DNA from: Ectothiorhodospiraceae bacterium
GTDB lineage: Bacteria; Pseudomonadota; Gammaproteobacteria; Nitrococcales; Aquisalimonadaceae
Reading direction: 5' to 3'
Length of the DNA stretch: 53,828 nucleotides
NCBI GenBank assembly: GCA_020831885.1
Contig: JAFIFU010000019.1
Coordinates: 1-53,828, forward strand
In this document: one piece after another, positions 30,706-41,021 of the stretch
Position numbering within the stretch: position 1 is the first letter of the stretch
Layout: the number at the start of each line of letters is the position of its first letter
Program-made: the position numbers and the translations under genes
The notes under the pieces: model-generated
Seen by the model: only the letters and a program-made list of their open reading frames with translations
Told to the model about the DNA's origin: nothing
Databases searched by the model: none

Positions 30706-31175
30706 TCTGGTTCGTCTGGAACATCATGCTGGCCCTCACCTGGCTGCTGCTGACCGGCGATTTCTCCGGCAGCGCTTTGCTCACAGGGATGGTGTTCGGT
30801 TATCTCGTGCTCTACCTGGTGGCCCTGGGCAAGGGCGAGCGCATTACCTATGTGCACAAGATTCCCCAGATCATCGGCTTCACGCTGTTCTACATCTGGG
30901 AACTCATCAAGTCGAACATGCGCGTGGCCTATGAGGTGCTGACCCCCACGCACACCATGGAACCGGGCGTGATCGGGCTGGAGCTGGAGCTGGAAAGCGA
31001 TGCCGGCATCACCATCCTGGCCAACCTGATCACCATGACCCCGGGCACACTCAGCCTGGATGTATCCAACGACCGGCGCATGCTGTTCATCCATGCCATG
31101 TATGCCGGCGATGAGGACAACCTGCGCCGTGAGCTCAAGGATCTCGAGCGCCGGGTCATTGAACTGCTGTCCTGA
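30702..31175 (+). CDS. mrpE: Mrp antiporter subunit E
   Basis: Subunit of 157 residues with two N-terminal helices and a soluble C-terminal domain. The conserved LITMTPGTLSLDV near residue 106 and FIHAMYAGDED identify MrpE. Known MrpE proteins are needed for assembly and full activity. It overlaps mrpD by four bases and precedes mrpF by nine. Confidence 0.94.
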   Translation: MIWFVWNIMLALTWLLLTGDFSGSALLTGMVFGYLVLYLVALGKGERITYVHKIPQIIGFTLFYIWELIKSNMRVAYEVLTPTHTMEPGVIGLELELESDAGITILANLITMTPGTLSLDVSNDRRMLFIHAMYAGDEDNLRRELKDLERRVIELLS

Positions 31176-31184
31176 GGTCGAATC

Positions 31185-31449
31185 ATGCCGACGTGGGTTA
31201 TCACCGTTACCTATCTGCTGCTGTGTCTGGCGCTGATCCTGGGTTTTTTCCGTCTGGTGAGGGGCCCCAGCCTGCCGGACCGGGTGGTGGCGCTGGAGTT
31301 GATCGCCTCCATCACGGTGGGGCTGATCATTGTCTATGCCATCCATCACGGTATGCCGTACTTCATCGATGTAGCGCTGGTACTGGCGCTGACGGGCTTC
31401 ATGGCCGCGGTGGGTTTTGCCCGTTACCTGGAACGGGGAGGCAGCCGTC

Positions 31450-31457
<8 letters not shown>
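31185..31457 (+). CDS. mrpF: Mrp antiporter subunit F
   Basis: Subunit of 90 residues with three helices. RLVRGPSLPDRVVALELIA is the family signature, containing the conserved Asp. It overlaps mrpG by eight bases. Confidence 0.94.
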
Positions 31458-32686
<1,229 letters not shown>

Positions 32687-32688
32687 CT

Positions 32689-33570
32689 TCAACCGGTAAG
32701 ATGTGAACGGGCGGCCTCCGGGGCTGTCATCACCTGGACCAGCCGCAAGGCCTGGCCCGCATCCCGGTCCGCCCGATCCAGGGCCGGCTCCAGCATGCTC
32801 CAGTCCAGCCCGAGCCGCGCCATGGTCTGCTCGCTGAGCATGGGGATGGTGTCATCACCGGGGTTGCCGCGTCGCATGCCCCGCACCACCACATCGGAGA
32901 CGTGGACAATACCGGTGACAGGGTGCGCGCCCTGGGGCTCATCCGGTCGGTGATGCCAGCCGATGGCCTGGACCACCAGCGGCGGAACGCCCCACCAGGC
33001 AGCAACACGCTCCCCGACGGCACAATGGTCGAAACCCAACACCGCCGCCTCGGCATCCCCGATCCACACGTCGTGACGTTCGCGATAACGGAGCACGGCA
33101 AGAAACTCCCGGGGGAACCAGGCGTCCAGCACGGCACGCCCCAGGTCGTGGAGGAGGCCCGCGATGAAGGCAAGCTCGGGATTCTCCCCCAGCTCCAGCG
33201 CCAGGGCCCGGGCCAGTGCGGCGGTCGCCGCGGAATGTTCCCAGAAGCCGGCCCGATCAAAGGCCTGACCCACCCGGGCCGGTGGCAGCCGGTCCAGCAC
33301 CGCCGCCACGGCGATCACCTGGGTGAACCGTTCGGAACCCAGGGCGGATCCGGCTTCCACCAGGGTGCTCACGGGCTGTTGCAGGCCAAGTAACGGACAG
33401 TTCGCGGTCAGCAGTACACGCCGTTCCATCACCGGCTCGCGGCGCAGGCTCCACGCGGCGAACTCCGGCTGGATGCCGTCCGGTGCAGCCGTCAACAGCC
33501 GCCGCACGCTCTCGGACAGTTGCGGTACCCGTTGCAGCGCCCGGTCCAGGCTGAGCAATACGAGCGACAT
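32689..33570 (-). CDS. HDOD domain protein
   Basis: Protein of 293 residues with an HDOD domain, a catalytically inactive HD-like fold found in bacterial signalling proteins. The segments FWEHSAATAALARALA and FIAGLLHDLGRAVL lie in the central third, and IGWHHRPDE follows. The start at 33570 has GAGGG upstream and overlaps the stop of the preceding small gene as TGATG, implying coupled translation. No receiver or GGDEF domain is attached, and the output is unknown. Confidence 0.8.
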   Translation of the reverse strand: MSLVLLSLDRALQRVPQLSESVRRLLTAAPDGIQPEFAAWSLRREPVMERRVLLTANCPLLGLQQPVSTLVEAGSALGSERFTQVIAVAAVLDRLPPARVGQAFDRAGFWEHSAATAALARALALELGENPELAFIAGLLHDLGRAVLDAWFPREFLAVLRYRERHDVWIGDAEAAVLGFDHCAVGERVAAWWGVPPLVVQAIGWHHRPDEPQGAHPVTGIVHVSDVVVRGMRRGNPGDDTIPMLSEQTMARLGLDWSMLEPALDRADRDAGQALRLVQVMTAPEAARSHLTG

Positions 33571-33851
33571 CAGGGTTTGCCCTCCCGGGTGTGGGACCGG
33601 AGCAGCCGCCGCAGCCGGTTCATGGCGGGCGACAAAGTCCAGTGGCGAAACACGTGATCCAGCGTGGCGTCCCGCGCATCCGCTGTACTGCGATCGCACC
33701 CTGCCGTCGCGCTGGTACTGGCTTCGGGGGTCGGCTCAGTCTCGGGGACACCACGGCCCGTGTTCCGCTCCCAAGGCCCATCGCCGTCCCGCACTGCCAT
33801 CCCCCTTTCCTGCAACTGGAGAGCCGGCGCCCCATGCACCAGACTCGACAT
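33570..33851 (-). CDS. Small hypothetical protein coupled to the HDOD gene
   Basis: Open frame of 93 codons that I do not recognise. The N-terminal part is polar and low in complexity (many Glu, Thr, Ser, Arg). The C-terminal 30 residues, around DHVFRHWTLSPAMNRLRRLLRSH, form a probable basic amphipathic helix. The TGATG junction with the HDOD gene is the main support for its being real. The start at 33851 has no clear ribosome site, so the true start may be further in. Confidence 0.45.
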   Translation of the reverse strand: MSSLVHGAPALQLQERGMAVRDGDGPWERNTGRGVPETEPTPEASTSATAGCDRSTADARDATLDHVFRHWTLSPAMNRLRRLLRSHTREGKP

Positions 33852-33999
33852 GACGGCATTCTATCCGGGCCTCTGATTGGCAAGCGTGAACGGCAGCACA
33901 AATGTGGAGAAAGCCGAAAGACACGTTCATGGACCGGCCCGGTGGAGCCCCAAGACATGGAGCGCGTATAGTTCACTGAACACCCGGGGCAGACAGACC

Positions 34000-34926
34000 A
34001 TGACCGCCAAGACCCACCCGCCACTGGAACCCGGACACGATGATCCGGGCTGGCCGAGCAAACGCCGGGTGACACTGGCGGGTGCCGCGGTGAATCTGGT
34101 GCTGGCGGCGGGAAAAATCCTGTTCGGCTGGATCGGGAACTCCCAGGCGCTGGTGGCGGACGGCGTGCATTCCCTGTCCGATCTGATCAGTGACGCGCTG
34201 GTTCTGGTGGCGGCGCGCCTGGGCTCACGCAAGGCGGACCATAATCATCCCTACGGTCACGGCCGTATCGAGACCGCCGCCACCGGCGCCATGGGCATCC
34301 TGCTGCTGGCTGTCGCCGGTGGCTTCATTGTTGACGCCAGCGGTCGACTGCTGGAACCGGAACGCTTACCCACGCCCGGCCTGGTGGCACTGGCGGCGGC
34401 CGTGGCCTCGGTTCTGGTCAAGGAAGCGCTGTTCCATTACACCCGCCGGGTGGCGCGCCGGGTGGAATCACCACTGATCGCTGCCAACGCCTGGCATCAC
34501 CGCTCCGACGCGCTGTCCTCGCTGGTGGTGATCGGCGGCATCGTCGGCGCCATGCTCGGCGCCCCCTGGCTGGATGCCGTGGCGGCCATCCTGGTGGCAG
34601 GCATGATCGGCCGCATGGGCTGGGATTTCGGCAGCGACGCGCTCAGGGAGTTGGTGGACACGGGTCTGGAAACCCATGAAACCCAGGCCTTGCGCCGTAG
34701 GATTCTTGCTGTGCCCGGCGTGCTCGGCGAACGCCAGTTGCGCTCACGCCGCATGGGGCCGCGGGTCCTCGTGGACGTTCATATTCTGGTGGACGGCGGC
34801 ATCAGCCTGCGGGAGGCGCACCGCATTGCTCAGGACGTGCGACGCCGCTTGCTGAACCACGACGACGCGGTCAGCGATGTGGTCGTCTCCGTGGAACCGG
34901 CCGACAGACCAGGCGCGGACCGCTAA
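34000..34926 (+). CDS. Cation diffusion facilitator family transporter
   Basis: Metal/H+ antiporter of 308 residues with six helices. Metal-site residues are in ALVADGVHSLSDLISD (site A, second helix) and NAWHHRSDALSS (fifth helix), and the cytoplasmic domain of about 90 residues carries VDVHILVDGG. HxxxD in the fifth helix suggests zinc, iron or manganese rather than a fixed single metal. The start at 34000 follows GGGGCAG; an in-frame ATG upstream adds 41 residues without family character. Confidence 0.88.
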   Translation: MTAKTHPPLEPGHDDPGWPSKRRVTLAGAAVNLVLAAGKILFGWIGNSQALVADGVHSLSDLISDALVLVAARLGSRKADHNHPYGHGRIETAATGAMGILLLAVAGGFIVDASGRLLEPERLPTPGLVALAAAVASVLVKEALFHYTRRVARRVESPLIAANAWHHRSDALSSLVVIGGIVGAMLGAPWLDAVAAILVAGMIGRMGWDFGSDALRELVDTGLETHETQALRRRILAVPGVLGERQLRSRRMGPRVLVDVHILVDGGISLREAHRIAQDVRRRLLNHDDAVSDVVVSVEPADRPGADR

Positions 34927-34927
34927 G

Positions 34928-34946
34928 GAAGCACTGATCTATACCC
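34928..34946. repeat. Dispersed 19-bp repeat, copy 1
   Basis: GAAGCACTGATCTATACCC lies directly after the transporter stop. It shares GAAGCACTGATC with copy 3 at 46887. Confidence 0.4.
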
Positions 34947-34952
34947 CCCTGC

Positions 34953-35150
34953 TCAGTGATGGGGCTCCACGACCATGCAGACGATCTCCTCGACCCGGTC
35001 CTCACCACCATGGGCCTTCAACTCGGGCTCCACCGCCTCCCGGGCCCGCGCCGCGGCCGCATCACCGTCCGGCGCCTCAATCTCTGATGTGTAGTGATGC
35101 ATGCAGCCATCCTTTTCCCGGACCTCGACCGTACAGCGATACATGGTCAT
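34953..35150 (-). CDS. Small acidic protein of unknown function
   Basis: Protein of 65 residues rich in Glu, Ala and His, reading MTMYRCTVEVREKDG and ending in MVVEPHH. The ATG at 35150 has GGAGGTG six bases upstream, a near-perfect ribosome site; the GTG at 35159 lies within that site and is rejected. The predicted pattern is a three-stranded sheet with one helix (DAAAARAREAVEPEL). It contains two Cys and four His. It lies alone between two copies of a short dispersed repeat. Function is unknown. Confidence 0.6.
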   Translation of the reverse strand: MTMYRCTVEVREKDGCMHHYTSEIEAPDGDAAAARAREAVEPELKAHGGEDRVEEIVCMVVEPHH

Positions 35151-35267
35151 GGTATTCACCTCCCCCTAGGCTCGCCCGCTACCGCCCACGGCGGGGCGGC
35201 TGTCATCACAAGCATAGAAGACGCGGGAACATCATGCTTGAAAGCCACTGATCCCGACCGGAAACTA

Positions 35268-35288
35268 GGAAAACGCTGATCGATTCCC
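35268..35288. repeat. Dispersed repeat, copy 2
   Basis: GGAAAACGCTGATCG followed by ATTCCC. It shares CTGATCGATTCCC with copy 3 and lies 33 bases before pncB. Confidence 0.4.
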
Positions 35289-35321
35289 TAGCAGCAGGTG
35301 AACCAAGACGGAGTAAGGCGC

Positions 35322-36680
35322 ATGCGGTGGCTCTCAGCGGAGGGTGATGAACTGGGGCTGTTTACCGATCTCTACGAACTGACCATGGCCCAGGCTTACT
35401 GGTACGAGGGCATGCACGCCGACGCCACCTTCAGCCTGTTCTTCCGCAAACCGCCGGAGAACCGCAATCTCATACTGGCCTGCGGCCAGGAACACGCGGC
35501 GGAACTGGTCACGCAGCTTCACTTCCCCCGCCGGCAACTGGACCGCCTTGCCGGTCTGGGCATGTTCCGCGATGACTTCCTGAGGTTCCTGGAGGCCTTC
35601 CGGTTCACGGGTGAGATTCGCGCCATGGCAGACGGCACGCCGGTCTTCCCCCAGGAACCGTTGCTGGAGATCACCGCACCGGTCATCGAGGCCCAGGTGC
35701 TGGAAACCGTGCTAATGAACTACGTGCACCTGGAGACCCTGCTGGCCTCCAAGGCCCTGCGTGTGGTCGGGGCCGCCCGGGGCCGACCGGTGCTGGACTT
35801 CGGCATGCGCCGCATGCACGGGCAGGATGCCGCCCTTCGTGGGGCCCGCGCCTATGCCATCGGGGGTATCCACGGCACCAGCAACGTCCTGGGCGGTCTC
35901 CGGTACGGCGTGACACCCCAGGGGACCATGGCCCACTCGTTCATCCAGGCGCATGCGGACGAGTTGCAGGCCTTCCGTACCTACGCGGAACTCTACCCCG
36001 GCACCACCCTGCTGGTGGACACCTACGACACGCTGGCGGGGGTCGAGAAAGTGATCCGTCTGGCCCGGGACGAGGGGCTGGACATTGGCGCCATCCGCCT
36101 GGACTCCGGGGATATGGCGGAACTGGCCCGGCAAGCCAGACAACGACTCGACGCCGCCGGGCTCCCGGAGATCCGCATCGTCGCCAGCGGGGGACTGGAC
36201 GAGTGGAAAATCGATGAACTGCTGCGGGATGGTGCCCCCATTGACGGTTTCGGCGTCGGCACGGACATGGGCACGAGCAGCGATGCACCTTCCCTGGATC
36301 TGGTCTACAAGCTGACGGAATACGGCGGGGAGCCGCGCCTGAAGAACTCCCCGGGCAAGCAGATCACGCCCGGGCGCAAGCAGGTCTGGCGCTTCAGCGA
36401 CCGGGACGGCTGCTATTCCGGAGACGAGATCACCCAGGTGGATGAGTCCCGGCAGGAGGGCGAGGCCCTGTTGCGCCCACTGGTCCGGCGGGGAGAGCTC
36501 CTGCGTCCGCCCGGCCATACCCACCAGGCCCGGCAACGGGCCAGGGCGGCCCTGGACCGGATGCCGCCCTCCCTGCGCCGGCTGGAACCGGCAACCCGGC
36601 CTTATCCCGTGATGTTCAGTGAAACCCTGATCTCGCTGAGGGAGCAGGCCCTGGCCGCCCTGCCCGACACCCAGGGCTGA
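35322..36680 (+). CDS. pncB: Nicotinate phosphoribosyltransferase
   Basis: NAD-salvage enzyme of 452 residues that joins nicotinate and PRPP. FTDLYELTMAQAYW is the family N-terminus. DFGMRRMHG, IGGIHGTSNV, MAHSFIQAH (bearing the His expected to be phosphorylated), DTYDT and IRLDSGDM mark the active site. The start at 35322 follows GGAGTAAGG; the upstream GTG would add only eight codons. With nadC 2.6 kb away it gives this segment both de novo and salvage routes to nicotinate mononucleotide. Confidence 0.94.
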   Translation: MRWLSAEGDELGLFTDLYELTMAQAYWYEGMHADATFSLFFRKPPENRNLILACGQEHAAELVTQLHFPRRQLDRLAGLGMFRDDFLRFLEAFRFTGEIRAMADGTPVFPQEPLLEITAPVIEAQVLETVLMNYVHLETLLASKALRVVGAARGRPVLDFGMRRMHGQDAALRGARAYAIGGIHGTSNVLGGLRYGVTPQGTMAHSFIQAHADELQAFRTYAELYPGTTLLVDTYDTLAGVEKVIRLARDEGLDIGAIRLDSGDMAELARQARQRLDAAGLPEIRIVASGGLDEWKIDELLRDGAPIDGFGVGTDMGTSSDAPSLDLVYKLTEYGGEPRLKNSPGKQITPGRKQVWRFSDRDGCYSGDEITQVDESRQEGEALLRPLVRRGELLRPPGHTHQARQRARAALDRMPPSLRRLEPATRPYPVMFSETLISLREQALAALPDTQG

Positions 36681-36814
36681 AGCGCCGGGACCGCACCGTG
36701 CACAGTTCCCGCGGCGGTGGAGCGCGTCGTCGTCGGAAATGACGACTGACATCGGCGTCAGATCCTGTAAATTACCCGTTTCACCAACCCTTCAGAGCAA
36801 CAGGAGATCTGCCG

Positions 36815-37705
36815 ATGAGAATCAGTCTCGACGGACGTACCGCCATCGTTACCGGAGCGGGTGGCGGCCTGGGGCGTTGCCATGCACTGGCGCTGGCCGA
36901 GCGCGGAGCCCGGGTGGTGGTCAACGACCTGGGCGAGGGTGTCGAGACGGTTGCGGAGGAGATCCGTCGCGCCGGCGGCGAGGCGCTGGCGATCCGGGGT
37001 TCGGTCACCGACATGGACGCGATGACGGCCATGGTGGATGAAACCCTGGCCACCTGGGGGCGCGTGGACATCCTGGTGAACAACGCAGGCATCCTGCGGG
37101 ACAAGACCTTCGCCAAGATGGAGCTGGAGGATTTCCGCCTGGTCATGGAGGTTCACCTCATGGGCTCGGTGAACTGCACCAAAGCGGTCTGGGACACCAT
37201 GCGGGAACAGCAGTACGGCCGGATTATCATGACCACATCGTCCTCCGGGCTCTACGGCAACTTCGGCCAATCCAACTACGGCACCGCCAAGATGGCGCTG
37301 GTGGGCCTTATGCAGACCCTGAGCCTGGAGGGCGCCAAATACGATATCCGGGTGAACAGCCTGGCGCCCACCGCCGCCACCCAGATGACACAGGACCTCC
37401 TCCCCAAGGAGATCCTGGACAAGCTGAGCCCGGAATCCGTCTCACCGGCGGTGGTCTTCCTGGCCTCGGAACAGGCGCCCAGCCGCACGATCATCGGCGC
37501 CGGCGGCGGATCCTTCGAAGCCGCGCACGTCACACTGACCCGGGGTATCCATCTGGGCACCGGTCCGGATGTGGCCGACCGCCTGGCGGAGCGCTTCGAA
37601 GAGGTGCGGGACCGGAGCCGCGGCGAGATCGTGCCGGAGAACGGTGGCGCCCAGGGGCAATTGGAACTGACCAAGCTCCAGGAAGCGGGCGGCATCATCG
37701 CATGA
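36815..37705 (+). CDS. Short-chain dehydrogenase/reductase
   Basis: Rossmann-fold oxidoreductase of 296 residues. The cofactor loop TGAGGGLGR, NNAG, and the catalytic Ser-Tyr-Lys set in TSSSGLYGNFGQSNYGTAK are intact. Asp in VVNDLGEGV after the second strand favours NAD(H). It resembles the dehydrogenase domain of multifunctional beta-oxidation enzymes (3-hydroxyacyl-CoA dehydrogenase type). An extra C-terminal 50 residues extend beyond the usual 250. Substrate is not identified. GGAG precedes the ATG. It is convergent with, and overlaps by 11 bases, the stress protein gene. Confidence 0.85.
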   Translation: MRISLDGRTAIVTGAGGGLGRCHALALAERGARVVVNDLGEGVETVAEEIRRAGGEALAIRGSVTDMDAMTAMVDETLATWGRVDILVNNAGILRDKTFAKMELEDFRLVMEVHLMGSVNCTKAVWDTMREQQYGRIIMTTSSSGLYGNFGQSNYGTAKMALVGLMQTLSLEGAKYDIRVNSLAPTAATQMTQDLLPKEILDKLSPESVSPAVVFLASEQAPSRTIIGAGGGSFEAAHVTLTRGIHLGTGPDVADRLAERFEEVRDRSRGEIVPENGGAQGQLELTKLQEAGGIIA

Positions 37706-38504
37706 CGATTACCGGCAACTCCATCTGATCCAGGACGTCGCTTGCCCCCGGCCCCAGCGTCTCCAGGTAACCCCGGGTCAGGATCAGCGCGCCGCCCCGT
37801 TCCCGGTTGACCAACTCCACCAACCGGGCAGGGTTCGGCGAACCCAAGCGCTTCAGGCCGACGGCGATCCCCCGGGCTGCGAGCCATTCCAGCAGCACCT
37901 GTATGCGCCAGACCTCGCCAACCGACTCCGTTTCCTGGCCGCCCGTGACCAGTAGCACCGGGCCGGCCCTGAGCGGTCGCGATTCATCCCAGATCAACAC
38001 CGAACAGGGTGCCTGGTGGATCAACGCCCGGCTGGTGGACCCCATCCCCAGACCGAAGGCGGCCGAGGCGCCGGCGCGCCCCAGTACCAGAAGATCGCGC
38101 CTGGAAGCCAGGGCCAGGGTCTCGGCAACCACCTGGCCACGGGCGACACGCAGGGTGTGGCGGATGGAGCGGCCATGAACGGCGGCCTGCAGGGCCGCGC
38201 TCACCCGCTCGCCCTGCCGGCGCAGCCAGTCCTCCACGATCCCCGGATCCAGCGGCCGCGGCCTGCCGGTGAGGCCGCCCAACTCCCGGGCAAACGGAAA
38301 CGCGGCGCTTCGCAGCAGATTGATGTCCTCCACGAACAGCGCAAGCAGTTCCGCCCGACGCGCCGCCGCAAGGTCCACCGCCGCCTGCAGGGCCTGCAGG
38401 CTGGGACCGGAGGCGTCCAACAGCGCCAGCACACGCAACGTCTCCTCGCTGGCGCCTTCGACGGGGGCACCCGCATGCTGTTCGCCGTCCTGCTCAGTCG
38501 TCAT
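37695..38504 (-). CDS. Universal stress protein family protein
   Basis: Protein of 269 residues. After about 20 variable residues the first domain begins LRVLALLDASGPSLQALQ and carries LVLGRAGASAAFGLGMGSTSRAL, the UspA nucleotide-binding pattern. The second half (RAGPVLLVTGG onward) looks like a degraded second domain. The start at 38504 follows GGAGG and lies inside the end of the protease gene, so the two are coupled. A role with the protease in stress response is suggested by this overlap. Confidence 0.8.
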   Translation of the reverse strand: MTTEQDGEQHAGAPVEGASEETLRVLALLDASGPSLQALQAAVDLAAARRAELLALFVEDINLLRSAAFPFARELGGLTGRPRPLDPGIVEDWLRRQGERVSAALQAAVHGRSIRHTLRVARGQVVAETLALASRRDLLVLGRAGASAAFGLGMGSTSRALIHQAPCSVLIWDESRPLRAGPVLLVTGGQETESVGEVWRIQVLLEWLAARGIAVGLKRLGSPNPARLVELVNRERGGALILTRGYLETLGPGASDVLDQMELPVIVMR

Positions 38505-40884
38505 GGTTCCGGCCTCCCGATTGATCCCCCTGCTCCCGGGGTCGAACCGCCCTGGCAAACCCCTGGAGACGTTCCACCACGAGCCGGTTCAGGCTGTCTT
38601 CCGGGAAGACACCATCGGCATCCGGCTCACCTGCCGGCCGGCCAGTCAGCAGCTCCAGTGCCTCATCCACCGTGCGAACAGGGTAGATACGGAACCGTCC
38701 CTCACCCACGGCCTCGCGCACGTCGGAGCGCAGCATCAGGTGCGTCACGTTGCTTGCCGGCAGCAGCACGCCATGACCGTCCAGCGTGCCGGCACCGGCA
38801 CAGACATCGAAAAAGCCTTCCACCTTCTGGTTCACGCCGCCCACCGCCTGCACGTCGCCGTGCTGGTTAATGGACCCTGTTACCGCCAGGGACTGCCGCA
38901 GGGGAACCCGGGTAATGGCGGAGATCAGGGCACAGACTTCTGCCACCGAGGCGGAATCGCCCTCGATGCCGCCGTAGGACTGCTCGAAAGCAAGACTGGC
39001 GGACAGTGACAGCTCGCCATCCGCCGCATAACGGCTCGCCAGGAAGCGGGACAGAATCATCACCGCCTTGGAGTGAATGGGGCCCCCCAGTTTCGCCTCG
39101 CGCTCGATATCCACCACCTGCCCCTTGCCCGGCCGGGCGGTGGCGGTGATGCGGGTGGGCCGGCCGAATGCGAAGGAGCCGAGCTGCAACACCGAGAGGC
39201 CATTGACCTGGGCCGGAGCCTCGCCCTCGGTGGCGATCATCACGGTCCCCCGGCTGATGGCCTCCAGGCTGCGCACCCGCAGCCGCTCGGCGCGGTACAC
39301 CTGCTGTGCCACCGCCCGGGACACGTGCGTGCGGCTGATCACACCGGCGCCGTCCTTGCCCGCCCAGTAACTGGCCTCGCGCAGGAGATCGCCCAACTCC
39401 CGGGTCCGGGCCGTCACCTTTTTCTGGTCATCCGCCAGCCGGCTGGCCTGCTCGATCACCGCCGCCACCCCGGACGGGTCCAGCGGCCGCAGTCCGGCAT
39501 CCCGCGCCAGGGTCGCTATCATGCGGGCGAACAGCAGTTGACTCTCATCATCCCGGTCCAGGTCGTCTTCCAGATCCGCCTGAACCTTGAACAGCTCCAG
39601 AAACTCCGGATCGTAGTGGCTGAGCAGGTAGTACAACAGCCGGTCCCCCATGAGCACGATCTTCACGTCCAGCGGAATCGGCTGAGGCTCCAGGCTGACC
39701 GTACTGATCAGGCCATAGGCCTGCTCCAGCGATTCGGTACAGATCTCCCGTGCGCGGAGATTGCGCTTGAGCGTCTCCCAGGAAGCGGGTTGCATGAGCA
39801 CGCCACGCACGTCCAGCAGCAGATAGCCGCCATTGGCACGATGCAGGGCGCCGGGGCGGATCAGCGAGAAGTCCGTCAGCAGCGCGCCGTTGCGCACGTG
39901 GTGTTCGATCCGACCCACCAGATGCTGGTGGGTGGGCAGATCCTGGTAGACCACCGGAGCGCCGCGGCAGTCGCCGTTGTCCACCAGCAGGTTGATCCGG
40001 CAGCGACTGAAGATCGCCTCCGGCGGGATATCCGGGTTATCGGAGACGAAGGCATTGACGTGCTCGACGATGAAGTTGCGTATGGCCTCCAGGTGGGCGA
40101 TCACCCCCTCCTGGTCCCGGTACGCCTCGTACAGCTCCTCCAGCGGGCCACCAATGGCCGCCTGGATCATTTCCTCGTTCAGTGCATTGACCTGCTGGCG
40201 CAGCTCCCGCGCGAGTCGGGGCATCTGCTGGATGGTCTGCTGCAGCTTCCGCTGCAGAATTTCCATGGTGCGCTCGATGCGCTGGCGATCCTGGTCGGAG
40301 AGCTTCTGGAACTCCTCCGGCTCCATGATGCCGTCGCCCTTGGCCGGAGCGAACGTGAAGCCCGCCGGCGTGGTCAACATCACGATATCGTGCTCCCGGG
40401 CCTCCCGGCGCACCGCTTCCAGCCCCTCGCGCTGGCGGCGTTGCATCACGCGCTCCAATTCGTGCACGCGATTCTGGTATTCCTCGCTCTCGAACACCGC
40501 CGGAATGGCGGTACGCAGATCCTCCACCAGTTGATCCAGATCCTGCCGCAGCTTGCGGCCGGTGCCGGGAGGCAGCTTCAGATAGCGGGGGCGTGAGGGT
40601 TCGTCGAAATTGTAGATGTAACACCAGTCGGGGGGCACCGAAGCCTCGGCGGCGCGACGCTTCAGAAAGCGGCTGACCAGTGCATGCTTGCCGGCGCCCG
40701 GGTCGCCGAGCACGAAAAGATTGTAGCCGTCACTCTCGATTTCTGTTCCGAAATCCAGCGCGTCCACCGCACGGCGGTGTGCGGTGAGCAGATCCAGCGT
40801 CTCCAGCTCACTGGTATCGCGGAACTGGAAGCTGTCCGTGGGACAGCGCCGGTAAACGTCGTCCGGGCCAAGCGGCTCCACCAT
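38494..40884 (-). CDS. LonB-like ATP-dependent protease (AAA+ and Lon-type Ser/Lys protease)
   Basis: Protein of 796 residues of the atypical Lon family widespread in proteobacteria. Walker A is GDPGAGKH (Lys66), followed by a long helical insert (about 110-280). The proteolytic domain has Ser644 in GDSAS and Lys687 in NQKVEGFF, 43 residues apart exactly as in E. coli Lon. GGYLLLDVRGVLMQ fits the Walker B region. No Lon N-terminal substrate domain and no transmembrane segments are visible. A strong ribosome site (AAGGAGG) and an inverted repeat precede it. It overlaps the stress protein gene by 11 bases. Confidence 0.88.
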   Translation of the reverse strand: MVEPLGPDDVYRRCPTDSFQFRDTSELETLDLLTAHRRAVDALDFGTEIESDGYNLFVLGDPGAGKHALVSRFLKRRAAEASVPPDWCYIYNFDEPSRPRYLKLPPGTGRKLRQDLDQLVEDLRTAIPAVFESEEYQNRVHELERVMQRRQREGLEAVRREAREHDIVMLTTPAGFTFAPAKGDGIMEPEEFQKLSDQDRQRIERTMEILQRKLQQTIQQMPRLARELRQQVNALNEEMIQAAIGGPLEELYEAYRDQEGVIAHLEAIRNFIVEHVNAFVSDNPDIPPEAIFSRCRINLLVDNGDCRGAPVVYQDLPTHQHLVGRIEHHVRNGALLTDFSLIRPGALHRANGGYLLLDVRGVLMQPASWETLKRNLRAREICTESLEQAYGLISTVSLEPQPIPLDVKIVLMGDRLLYYLLSHYDPEFLELFKVQADLEDDLDRDDESQLLFARMIATLARDAGLRPLDPSGVAAVIEQASRLADDQKKVTARTRELGDLLREASYWAGKDGAGVISRTHVSRAVAQQVYRAERLRVRSLEAISRGTVMIATEGEAPAQVNGLSVLQLGSFAFGRPTRITATARPGKGQVVDIEREAKLGGPIHSKAVMILSRFLASRYAADGELSLSASLAFEQSYGGIEGDSASVAEVCALISAITRVPLRQSLAVTGSINQHGDVQAVGGVNQKVEGFFDVCAGAGTLDGHGVLLPASNVTHLMLRSDVREAVGEGRFRIYPVRTVDEALELLTGRPAGEPDADGVFPEDSLNRLVVERLQGFARAVRPREQGDQSGGRNHDD

Positions 40885-40902
40885 GGTCTTCCTCCTTGTG
40901 AC

Positions 40903-40939
40903 CTTTCAGAAAGTGCTGCCGGGCAACACTTGCTGAAAG
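40903..40939 (-). promoter_or_regulatory. Near-perfect 18-bp inverted repeat before the protease gene
   Basis: CTTTCAGAAAGTGCTGCC faces GGCAACACTTGCTGAAAG with two mismatches and one spacer base. It ends 18 bases before the start codon and just ahead of the ribosome site at 40890-40896. It could be an operator or an mRNA hairpin that controls translation; no T-run follows on the minus strand. Confidence 0.6.
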
Positions 40940-41021
40940 ACGGGTCGTGTCCCGTCCCAGTATGGAGCATGGGAGGCACGGCGCACCAGGAAGGCGCCGC
41001 CCCACATGACGTGGGTGACAA

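Noticed and set aside
39073-40596. Open frame of 507 codons opposite the LonB-like protease
   Set aside because: The minus-strand protease has all catalytic motifs; the opposite frame has none and lies wholly inside it.
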